Shown here piece by piece: positions 24,038-31,759 of a stretch of DNA of 64,000 nucleotides. Position 1 is the first letter of the stretch; every line of letters begins with the position of its first letter. The DNA lies in assembly GCF_000377945.1 (NCBI RefSeq), contig NZ_KB898928.1:25383-89382 (forward strand). Direction: 5' to 3'. The notes under the pieces are model-generated. The model was not told the DNA's origin. It ran no database searches and worked only from the letters and a program-made list of their open reading frames with translations. Source of the DNA: Thioalkalivibrio sulfidiphilus (lineage in GTDB: Bacteria; Pseudomonadota; Gammaproteobacteria; Ectothiorhodospirales; Ectothiorhodospiraceae). Position numbers and translations under genes: made by a program.

Positions 24038-26626
24038 TCAGCCCAGCCAGCCCACCAGTTCCCCGGCAGGCATGGGCCGGGCGATGAAGAATCCCTGGAC
24101 CGCATCGCAGCCGTGTTCGCGCAGGAAGCTGGCCTGTTCCCGGGTCTCCACCCCCTCGGCGATCACCTGCAGGCGCAGGGTGCGGCCCAGGGCGATCACC
24201 GCCTCGGCGATGGCGGCATCGTCGCTGTCACGGCCGATGCCATCGACGAATTCCCGGTCGATCTTGAGCGCGTGCACCGGCAGGCGCCTGAGGTAGGCGA
24301 GGGAGGAATGCCCGGTACCGAAGTCGTCGATGGACACCCGCACGCCCAGCCGGGCGATGCGGCTGAGGGTGTCCACGGTGTGTTCCAGGTCCACGATGAT
24401 CAGCCGCTCGGTGATCTCCAGTTCCAGGCGCTCCGCCTCCAGCCCCGATTCCGCCAGCACCCGCTCCACCATGCCCGGCAGATCCGGGTGACGGAACTGG
24501 CGGGGCGAGAGGTTCACGCTCAGGTTGAGGCCCGGCAGTCCCCGGTCCTGCCAGTCGCGCACCTCCCGCGCCGCGGTGCGCAGCACCCATTCCCCCAGGG
24601 GCTCGATCAGGCCCGTGTCCTCGGCCATGGGAATGAATTCCGCGGGCGGGACCAGGCCCCGCTCCGGGTGCTGCCAGCGCACCAGGGCCTCGACACCGCA
24701 GATGCGTCCGCTGCGCAGGTCCATCTGGGGCTGGTAGTGGACCTGGAACTGGTCCAGTTCCAGGGCCTGGTGCAGCTGGTTCTGCAACAGCAGGCGCTCC
24801 ATGGCCCGGGTGTTCATGTCCGGTGTGTAGAAGCGGTAGCAGGCGCCACCCTGGGCCTTGGCCAGGTACATGGCGCTGTCGGCGTGGCGCACCAGGTCCT
24901 CCGGGTCCTCGTCGTCTTCCGGGTACAGGCTGATGCCGATGCTCACGTTGCAGAAATGCTCGTGCTCGCCCAGGCGGAAGGGATGGCGCATGGCCTGCAC
25001 CACGCGCTCGGCGGACAGGCTTGCCTGTTCGCTGTGCTCGATGTTCTCCAGGAGGATGATGAACTCGTCGCCGCCGAAACGGGCCACGGTGTCGCCCTCG
25101 CGCACGCAGCCCAGCAGCCTCTCCGCGGTCTGGCGCAACAGCTCGTCGCCCATCATGTGGCCCAGGCTGTCGTTGACGTTTTTGAACTGGTCCATGTCCA
25201 GGAACAGCAGGGCCACCAGGCGCTGGTTGCGCGTCGCGTTGGCCAGGGCGTGCTGCAGGCGGTCCTTGAACAGGGTGCGGTTGGGCAGCCCGGTGACCGG
25301 GTCGAAGTTGGCCAGGTGCCTGAGCCGGTTCTGGTAGTCGTGGCGTTCGGTGATGTCCTGGGCGGTGCCGCGCAGCAGCAGGGGTTTGCCAGCGTCGTCG
25401 TAGACCAGCTCGCCGTCCTCGTGGAGGATGCGCTCGCTGCCGTCCGGGCAGGTGATGCGATGGTCGATCTCGTAGGGCACACCGTGCTCGAGGCAGCGGG
25501 CGACGGCCTCCTGCAGCCGCTGCCGGTCGTCCCCGGGGATCATCTCCAGGAAGCGTTCGTAGTCCGGGGTGGTGAATTCCGGGCCCAGGCCCAGGAGGCT
25601 GTAGACCTCCGCGGACCAGTACAGCCGGCCGGTGGCAATCTCCCATTCCCAGTGGCCGAGGCGCGCGATGCGCTGGGCGTTGGCCAGGCGCCGCTCGCTC
25701 AGGCGCAGGGCGGACTCCACCCGGGTGCGTTCCTCGATCTCCCGGCGCAACTGCCTGACCGCCTCGGTGAGGTTCTCGGTGCGCGCCTCCACCTGCCGTT
25801 CCAGGGCATCCCGGCTGCGACGCAGGGCCTGTTCGCTCTCCTTGAGCGCCGTGGCGTCGGCGAGCACCGCGATGCACTGGCTGATCTCGCCGCGCTCGTT
25901 GAAGATGGGCGAGAGGGCGACATCGTTCCAGAACAGGCTGCCATCCGGGCGCTGGCAGCGCAGGGTCCTGCGCATCGAACCGCCGGCGCGCATCTGTGAG
26001 ACCATCGCCGTGCAGGTCTGCCCATCCTCGCCCTCGCAGGCCAGCAGGGTCAGGCCTCGACCGAGCAGGTCCACCGCCGGGATGCCGGTGATCTGGGCGA
26101 AAGCGGCATTGGCGTAGCTGATGCGCTCGCCGTCGGCGTCCACGTCTGCGATGGCGATGCCGTTGTGGGCGCTGTCCATGGCCCTGCGGAACAGGGCCAG
26201 GGTCTGGTGAAACTGGTGCCGCTCGCTGATGTCCCGCACGATACCGGTGAACAGGTGCTCGCCGCCGGCCTTGACCTCGCTCACGGCCAGTTCCAAGGGG
26301 AACAGGCTGCCGTCCTTGCGCTGGCCGTGGACCGTGCGGCCCACGCCGATGATGCGGCCCTCGCCGGTCTGCAGGTAATTGCGCAGATACTCGTCGTGGC
26401 GCTCCCGGTCCGGCGAGGGCACGAGCAGGCTGACGTTGGCGCCCAGCATCTCCGTGCGCTCATAGCCGAAGATGCGCGTCACCGCCGGGTTCACCTCGCG
26501 GATGATGCCCAAGCGGTTGATGAGCACCACGCCGTCCACCATCTCCTCCAGGACGGCCCGCAGGACACCTTCGTTCAGGGTGTCGTAGCGGGACATCAGG
26601 TCCAGGGGCTGGGACTGATCGGTCAT
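24038..26626 (-). CDS. PAS-PAS-PAS-GGDEF-EAL cyclic-di-GMP signalling protein
   Basis: 862 residues, no membrane segment. Three PAS domains span about residues 15-135, 140-265 and 305-420; a coiled coil lies at about 262-310, GGDEF at about 425-590 (intact GGDEF motif, HADSAMYLAKAQGG) and EAL at about 600-855 (EALVRW, DDFGTGHSSLAYL, EGVET). Both catalytic motifs look intact, so it may make and degrade cyclic-di-GMP, with the PAS domains sensing redox or ligand. The GGDEF domain lacks the RxxD inhibitory site (it reads LLENIEHSEQA nearby). A CRP-like site lies just upstream of its start. Confidence 0.93.
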   Translation of the reverse strand: MTDQSQPLDLMSRYDTLNEGVLRAVLEEMVDGVVLINRLGIIREVNPAVTRIFGYERTEMLGANVSLLVPSPDRERHDEYLRNYLQTGEGRIIGVGRTVHGQRKDGSLFPLELAVSEVKAGGEHLFTGIVRDISERHQFHQTLALFRRAMDSAHNGIAIADVDADGERISYANAAFAQITGIPAVDLLGRGLTLLACEGEDGQTCTAMVSQMRAGGSMRRTLRCQRPDGSLFWNDVALSPIFNERGEISQCIAVLADATALKESEQALRRSRDALERQVEARTENLTEAVRQLRREIEERTRVESALRLSERRLANAQRIARLGHWEWEIATGRLYWSAEVYSLLGLGPEFTTPDYERFLEMIPGDDRQRLQEAVARCLEHGVPYEIDHRITCPDGSERILHEDGELVYDDAGKPLLLRGTAQDITERHDYQNRLRHLANFDPVTGLPNRTLFKDRLQHALANATRNQRLVALLFLDMDQFKNVNDSLGHMMGDELLRQTAERLLGCVREGDTVARFGGDEFIILLENIEHSEQASLSAERVVQAMRHPFRLGEHEHFCNVSIGISLYPEDDEDPEDLVRHADSAMYLAKAQGGACYRFYTPDMNTRAMERLLLQNQLHQALELDQFQVHYQPQMDLRSGRICGVEALVRWQHPERGLVPPAEFIPMAEDTGLIEPLGEWVLRTAAREVRDWQDRGLPGLNLSVNLSPRQFRHPDLPGMVERVLAESGLEAERLELEITERLIIVDLEHTVDTLSRIARLGVRVSIDDFGTGHSSLAYLRRLPVHALKIDREFVDGIGRDSDDAAIAEAVIALGRTLRLQVIAEGVETREQASFLREHGCDAVQGFFIARPMPAGELVGWLG

Positions 26627-26649
26627 GGAAAGGTCCGGGGCGGGGAATA

Positions 26650-26665
26650 TGTGATGCTCATCACA
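26650..26665. promoter_or_regulatory. Perfect CRP/FNR-family palindrome
   Basis: TGTGATGCTCATCACA matches the CRP consensus TGTGA-N6-TCACA exactly, with AT-rich flanks (ATA...TTAT). It lies between the divergent GGDEF/EAL gene (24 bases from its start) and the YdbH-like gene, so it could regulate either. Confidence 0.65.
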
Positions 26666-26786
26666 TTATCTATGTTTTTATGGGTCTGTGAATAGCCGCA
26701 GGCCGACGGGATAGCGCGGAACATTGACAGATGTCATCAACACGACCGGTATTCCCTTGATCGCCAATCGGGTCCATCTTCAGGCC

Positions 26787-28841
26787 ATGCGCCAGCGCTT
26801 CCCGCCCCCTCTCATCCTTGCCCTGTGCCTGGTGCTGCTGGCGGCGCCTGCCCGGGCCGTCGAGACCCTGGTGCTGGCGGTGGAATCCCTGCAAGGGGAG
26901 GGTTTCTCCCTCACGGACCTGCGGGCCGAACTGCGCCCCGGCGAGGGGCGCCACGGGCTGAGCCTCGAGATCGGCCAACTGCGGCTGGGCGATGAGCTGC
27001 TGCTGGAGCGGGTGCGTCTGGATTGCCCCGCCCTGGTCTTGCTGGGCCTGGGCGGCACCTGCGAGCGGGGCAGCGTCCGGTTCGAGCATCCCTGGCTGGG
27101 ACCCCAGTCGCTCACCGCGGCCTTCACCTATGTCCATCCGGGCGTGCTCTCCCTGGAGCTGCAGGGCCTGCGTCTGGCCGGCGGATGGGCGCAGTTGATC
27201 GTCCATCTCGACGGGGATCGCTGGCAGCTGCGCGGCAGGGGCGATGGGCTGGACCTGGAGGGGCTGTCCCGGCTTTCCGGGCTCGCGGGCCATGCCTGGC
27301 CGGTCACCGCCACAGGCTCCGTTGCATTCCGGTTCGATGCCCGGGGACGAGGGACGCTGCCGGACAGCGCGACGCTGCAACTGGATCTTGCGGATGTGGA
27401 TTTCGCCAGCGAGGACGGGCTCAAGGCGGGCGAGGACCTTTCGCTCGGCCTGAATCTCGCCCTGCGTCGGGAGCGCACCGACTACAGGGTCGAGCTGGTC
27501 GCACGCTGGCACACCGGCGGGGTCTACGTGCACCCGGTGTTCGTGGAGGCGGATGCCCCCCTGAGTCTCGACCTGCGTGGCCGGATCAGGCCGGCCGACC
27601 GCCATCTCACCGTGGACAGCCTGCGTTTCGAGCAGCCAGGCGTGGCGGTCTTGTCCGCTCGGGGCAGTTGGGCCGCGGCGCTGGGCCTGGCAGGCCTGGA
27701 TGCCACCCTGGACCTGGAGAGCCTGCGACTGCCGGCGGCCTTCGATACCTATGCCCTGCCGTTCCTGCCGGGCACGGCCCTGGACGCCCTGGACAGCGAG
27801 GGTCTGCTGGCCGGGCGGGTGCGTCTGGCACAGGGGCAGCCCGTGGAGGCGGCCCTGCAGGCCGTGCGCCTGTTCGCGCACGACCGCATGGGGCGCTTCG
27901 CCCTGGATGGGGTGGACGCCGCGCTGAACTGGCGGGCCGACGGCACCGCGCCCGCCTCCCGGGTCGCCATGGACGGCGGGCATGTCTACGGCATCGCCCT
28001 GGGCGCGATCCGGTTCCAGCCGCAGATCAGCCGGGACGGAGTGCGCCTGCCTGAGCCCGTGCACGTGCCGATTCTGGACGGCGCCCTGGAGATCCGCGGG
28101 TTCGAGGTGGCCGGTCTGGGCAGCGGAGCGACCCGCTGGGCCTTCGACGGGGGGCTGAGCCCCATCAGCATGGAACGGCTCACCCAGGCCCTGGGCTGGC
28201 CGCTGCTCTCAGGCACCCTGGCGGGCATCATCCCCGACGTGCGTTACGAACAGGGCCTGCTCACCGTGGGCGGGCGTCTGCTGGTGCGTGCCTTCGACGG
28301 CACGGTGACCCTCGGTGACCTGCGCCTGCGCGACCCCCTGGGCGTGGCGCCGGAGCTTTCCGCCCAGATCCAGGTGCGCGGGCTGGACCTGGCGGAACTG
28401 ACCCGAACCTTCGACGTGGGCCGGATCACCGGCCGCCTGGACGGTGACATCCGGGACCTGGTGTTGGTGCGCTGGTCGCCGGTGTACTTCGACGCGGTAT
28501 TCCGCACGCCCCCCGGCGACACCTCGCCGCGACGCATCAGCCAGCGGGCCGTGGACAACCTGACCCGGGTGGGCAGCGGCGTGGGTGGTGCGCTCTCGGG
28601 CGGATTCCTGCGTTTCTTCGAGGACTTCTCCTACCGTCAGCTGGGCCTGAGCTGCCGCCTGGTGGGTGAGGTCTGCACCATGGACGGCGTTGCCCCCGCG
28701 CCCCAGGGTTACTACATCGTCCAGGGCTCGGGCCTGCCGCGCATCGACGTCATCGGCTTCACCCGCGAGGTGGCCTGGCGGGACCTGGTCAACCGGCTGT
28801 CCACGGTGGTGCTGGAGGGGGGTGGCCCGGTGGTGAGGTGA
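26787..28841 (+). CDS. YdbH-like intermembrane (AsmA-like) protein
   Basis: 684 residues with a signal peptide or N-terminal anchor (PPLILALCLVLLAAPARA). The body is a long run of beta-strand repeats typical of AsmA/YdbH bridge proteins (repeated L-x-L-R-G-x patterns), and the C-terminal VDNLTRVGSGVGGALSGGFLRFF resembles the YdbH end. In E. coli YdbH is one of three AsmA-like proteins moving phospholipids to the outer membrane, together with YnbE and YdbL. A YdbL-like gene lies 2.3 kb downstream, supporting the call. The ATG at 26787 is chosen for the signal sequence. Confidence 0.72.
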   Translation: MRQRFPPPLILALCLVLLAAPARAVETLVLAVESLQGEGFSLTDLRAELRPGEGRHGLSLEIGQLRLGDELLLERVRLDCPALVLLGLGGTCERGSVRFEHPWLGPQSLTAAFTYVHPGVLSLELQGLRLAGGWAQLIVHLDGDRWQLRGRGDGLDLEGLSRLSGLAGHAWPVTATGSVAFRFDARGRGTLPDSATLQLDLADVDFASEDGLKAGEDLSLGLNLALRRERTDYRVELVARWHTGGVYVHPVFVEADAPLSLDLRGRIRPADRHLTVDSLRFEQPGVAVLSARGSWAAALGLAGLDATLDLESLRLPAAFDTYALPFLPGTALDALDSEGLLAGRVRLAQGQPVEAALQAVRLFAHDRMGRFALDGVDAALNWRADGTAPASRVAMDGGHVYGIALGAIRFQPQISRDGVRLPEPVHVPILDGALEIRGFEVAGLGSGATRWAFDGGLSPISMERLTQALGWPLLSGTLAGIIPDVRYEQGLLTVGGRLLVRAFDGTVTLGDLRLRDPLGVAPELSAQIQVRGLDLAELTRTFDVGRITGRLDGDIRDLVLVRWSPVYFDAVFRTPPGDTSPRRISQRAVDNLTRVGSGVGGALSGGFLRFFEDFSYRQLGLSCRLVGEVCTMDGVAPAPQGYYIVQGSGLPRIDVIGFTREVAWRDLVNRLSTVVLEGGGPVVR

Positions 28842-28845
28842 GTGG

Positions 28846-29012
28846 CTAGTGGCAAGGACAACCACCCTCACCCCAACCCTCTATTCCGGGCGTCCTGCCC
28901 TCCACCCTTCGGGCCAGCCTGGCGGCTGTTCAAATCCGCTCCCGGCGGATTTGTCCCTGAGGGCGAGGGGGTAAAACAGCTCCTTGCCACTAGCCACTTG
29001 AGACTTGCCACT
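28846..29012 (+). repeat. Inverted heptamer array (TGGCTAG/TGGCAAG) holding a 115-bp repeat
   Basis: Left arm TGGCTAG, TGGCAAG (28846-28859); right arm CTTGCCA, CTAGCCA, CTTGAGA, CTTGCCA (28982-29009), identical in unit order to the right arm at 19138-19165. The roughly 115-bp interior (28862-28976) recurs inverted at 62493-62604. Confidence 0.85.
28862..28976 (+). repeat. About 115-bp dispersed repeat (CCCTCACCCCAACCCTC type), copy 1
   Basis: Starts ACCACCCTCACCCCAACCCT, contains ATTCCGGGCGTCCTGCCCTC and ends CCCTGAGGGCGAGGGGG, giving outer CCCTC/GAGGG pairing. The reverse complement of 62493-62604 matches it with few differences. Confidence 0.85.
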
Positions 29013-29136
29013 GCTTTCAAGCCCTATGCCGACTCTCCCCCGCCGTCACCCCGCCCGCGATCATGTGCGCCACGCGCAGGTCGGGATCTGGACTACATAG
29101 TTGGAGTTGAGCGCTGATCTGACCGGCCATGATCCC

Positions 29137-30414
29137 ATGAGCGTCATGCAACTCACACCCTACGCCCCGGGCCAGGCCCGAGGCACGCTCCGGCGTCCCG
29201 GGTCAGGCGCCGGGATCCTGGTCCTGGAGCATGCTGAACTGGACAGGCTGACCGGGCCATTCACGGGCCTCGTGGTGGTGAGCGCCGCGCCCTTCTCCCA
29301 TGCCATGATCCGGCTGTTGGATCTGGGCGTGCCGGTGGTCATGGCGAACCGTGCCCAGGCCGATCGCTTGCCCCTGGATGAACAGGTCTGGCTGGACGGC
29401 GAGCGTGGCCTGCTGGTCCATCCGGCAGCGGACATGGCTTTGGCATCACCACCCGCGTCCACAGCGGTCCCTGCCCGGACCGGGGATGGTGAGCGCATCG
29501 AGCTGCGCTGCACCGTGGGCGATGCCTCCGCAGCCGGACGGGCGCGGGCGGCGGGGGCCACGGCCATCGGCCTGGTGCGTACCGAATACCTGCTGCCGGC
29601 GGACGACGCCGTGCCCGACGAGGCCTTCTATCAGCAGGCGTTCGCGGACATCTGCCAGGCGGCCAATCCCCTGCCGGTGACCCTGCGATTGCTGGACATT
29701 GCCGCCGACAAGCGACCGTCCTGGCTGAGTGGCGCAACGCTGCCCGGCGGCGCGTTGGGCATGCAGGGAGCGCGGCTGTTCAACGAGAACGATGTGCGAC
29801 GCATCTACAAGGCCCAGGTGCGGGCGGCGGGCCGCGTCGCCCGACAGCATCAACTGCGCCTGCTGATCCCCTACCTCACCTCGGTGGAGGAGTTCCTGCA
29901 CTGGCGCGAGGCGGTGCTGGCCGACCTGCCGGACCGGCTGCCCATCGGCGCCATGGTGGAGACGCCGGCCTTGGCCATGATGCTGGACCGGCTGATGGAC
30001 GAGGCCGACTTCGTGGCCCTGGGCCTCAATGACCTGATGCAATGCCTGTTCGCCGCGGACCGGGACCAGCCGGCGCTGGGGCCCTGGCTGGATCCTCACG
30101 CGCCGGCCCTGTACCGTTTTCTCAACGGGGTGGCCGAGGCCGCCGGCGCGCGGGTGGGGGAGATCCAGTTGTGCGGCCTGTTGCCCCAGCTGCCGGGCAT
30201 CCTGCCGGTGTTGCTGGGTCTCGGCTTTCGCATCTTTTCCGTCACCGCCCACGTGCTGCCCTATCTGCATCGGCGCGCGGCACAGGTGCCCATGGCCGAG
30301 GCCCGGGTCCTGGCGCAGAAGGTCTGCGCCGCGGCGGATTCCGATGCCGTGCGTGCCATGTTGACGTCTTTCATGGAACAGAGCCGTCTTGACCCGTTCA
30401 TTGCCGAAGACTAG
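29137..30414 (+). CDS. PEP-utilising enzyme (PtsI-like swivelling and TIM-barrel domains)
   Basis: 425 residues from the ATG at 29137. The N-terminal phosphohistidine (swivelling) domain has VVVSAAPFSHAMIRLLDLGVPVVM, where the histidine is the phospho-acceptor. The C-terminal PEP-binding barrel has GLVRTEYLL, LRLLDIAADKRPSW, GAMVETPALAM, GLNDLMQCLFAADRD and a CG pair (QLCGLL) in the place of the catalytic cysteine. The HPr-binding N-terminal part of enzyme I is absent, so it is not a standard PTS enzyme. Similar stand-alone proteins are known but not assigned a substrate. Confidence 0.75.
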   Translation: MSVMQLTPYAPGQARGTLRRPGSGAGILVLEHAELDRLTGPFTGLVVVSAAPFSHAMIRLLDLGVPVVMANRAQADRLPLDEQVWLDGERGLLVHPAADMALASPPASTAVPARTGDGERIELRCTVGDASAAGRARAAGATAIGLVRTEYLLPADDAVPDEAFYQQAFADICQAANPLPVTLRLLDIAADKRPSWLSGATLPGGALGMQGARLFNENDVRRIYKAQVRAAGRVARQHQLRLLIPYLTSVEEFLHWREAVLADLPDRLPIGAMVETPALAMMLDRLMDEADFVALGLNDLMQCLFAADRDQPALGPWLDPHAPALYRFLNGVAEAAGARVGEIQLCGLLPQLPGILPVLLGLGFRIFSVTAHVLPYLHRRAAQVPMAEARVLAQKVCAAADSDAVRAMLTSFMEQSRLDPFIAED

Positions 30415-30534
30415 CTTCACAGGAGAGGCCGATCTTTGCGATGCCTTGCATGGCATCCGGTCCACCGGCGCAAGCTCACCCGGTATCAGGGTGACGATCA
30501 GCCAGAGCCCCCATCTCATCGAGGATCCGAAATC

Positions 30535-30933
30535 ATGCCCGCTTCATTGTCTGATACCCAGATCAGGGAACTGGAGGCACGCCTGAAGGACCGCCTGACG
30601 ACGCTGGTGGAAGAGACCCGCCAGATCCTGCTGGCCTCCGACAAGGAGCCCTACATCCGACTCGCGGGCGAGGTGCACGACATCGGCGAGCAGTCCGTGG
30701 CGGACCTGCTGGTGGACCTGGATCTGGCGGACGTGGACCGGCACGTGGAGGAGGTCCGTGATGTGGAGGCCGCGCTGCTGCGCATCGCCGGCCAGAGCTA
30801 CGGCATCTGCACCGACTGCGGCGACGCGATCGCCTACGAGCGCCTGAATGCCTATCCCACCGCCAAGCGCTGCGCCCGCTGCCAGGCGCAGCATGAAAAG
30901 ACGTTCATCTCGCCCGGGCATCCTTCCCTTTAG
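30535..30933 (+). CDS. DksA/TraR-type C4 zinc-finger protein
   Basis: A 132-residue protein: N-terminal coiled coil (residues about 6-95) and a zinc finger CTDCGDAIAYERLNAYPTAKRCARC near the C-terminus, with all four cysteines present. DksA relatives insert the coiled coil into the RNA polymerase secondary channel. The tip lacks the Asp-x-x-Asp pair of true DksA, so it is more likely a YbiI/DksA2-like paralogue than DksA itself. Start at the ATG at 30535. Confidence 0.82.
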   Translation: MPASLSDTQIRELEARLKDRLTTLVEETRQILLASDKEPYIRLAGEVHDIGEQSVADLLVDLDLADVDRHVEEVRDVEAALLRIAGQSYGICTDCGDAIAYERLNAYPTAKRCARCQAQHEKTFISPGHPSL

Positions 30934-30951
30934 GAGGCCGTTGAAAAGCGC

Positions 30952-31033
30952 CGTAGGCCGGATAAGGCAAAGCCGCATCCGGCAACGCCTAGCCTTGGGG
31001 CATCGCCGGATGCGCTGCGCTTATCCGGCCTAC
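30952..31033 (+). repeat. Inverted pair of REP-like palindromes (BIME-like)
   Basis: GTAGGCCGGATAAG at 30953-30966 pairs with CTTATCCGGCCTAC at 31020-31033, with GCCGCATCCGGC and GCCGGATGCG inside. This resembles enterobacterial REP sequences. It lies downstream of the DksA-like gene; a single related unit lies at 34258-34289. Confidence 0.85.
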
Positions 31034-31147
31034 GAGTCTGTGTGTCACGCCGGATCGTTCGTTAAATCATCGTTCATTCAACTGCCCGTACGCTCAGACT
31101 AGAATCAGTCATAGACGACACTTATTCCTACCCATGAGGAGTCCTGG

Positions 31148-31753
31148 ATGAAAACCCTGCGAGTCGCACTCTGGATGCTGGTGGCCATGGCCCTGTCCGC
31201 CTGCGTGACCGTGAACATCTACTTCCCGGCGGCGGCGGCCGAGGATGCGGCACGGACCATCGTGCGCGACGTGCTGGGCGCGCCCGAGGCCGCGCCCGCC
31301 CCTGCGCCCACGCCGGAGCCCGGCGCACGCAATCGCGGCGCGGCCGTGCAGCTGGCGGGCAGTCTGTTGAACCTGGCGATTTCCCCGGCCCAGGCCCAGC
31401 AGCCGAACATCGACATCCGTTCCCCGGCCATCGACGCCCTGCGTGCCTCCATGCGCGCCCGTTCGCCGCAACTCACGCCCCACTACCGCAGCGGCGCCGT
31501 GGGCTTCGGCCGCGACGGCCTGCTGGCCATCCGCGATCTGAACGCCGTACCCCTGCGCGACCGGGCCACGGTGCAGCGCCTGGTGGCTGACGAGAACAAC
31601 GATCGCCAGGCCCTCTATCGCGAGATCGCCCGGGCCAACGGCCATCCCGAGTGGGAGGCCAACATCCGCGACACCTTTGCCCGGGTGTGGGTGGAAGAGG
31701 CCCCGGCCGGTTACTGGTACCAGGACGCCGGGGGCAACTGGCGGCAGAAGTAG
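31148..31753 (+). CDS. YdbL-like lipoprotein (DUF1318)
   Basis: 201 residues beginning at an ATG after GAGGAGTCCTGG. A lipobox ALSAC marks Cys20 for lipidation, followed by VTVNIYFPAAAAE, the typical DUF1318 start, a Pro/Ala-rich linker (about residues 45-62) and the conserved ARANGHPEWEANIRDTFARVWVEEAPAGYWYQ end. In E. coli ydbL is co-transcribed with ydbH and ynbE. Here the signal is a lipoprotein type, so this protein may combine the YnbE and YdbL roles (inference). The next gene starts seven bases after its stop. Confidence 0.8.
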   Translation: MKTLRVALWMLVAMALSACVTVNIYFPAAAAEDAARTIVRDVLGAPEAAPAPAPTPEPGARNRGAAVQLAGSLLNLAISPAQAQQPNIDIRSPAIDALRASMRARSPQLTPHYRSGAVGFGRDGLLAIRDLNAVPLRDRATVQRLVADENNDRQALYREIARANGHPEWEANIRDTFARVWVEEAPAGYWYQDAGGNWRQK

Positions 31754-31759
31754 GCCGCC

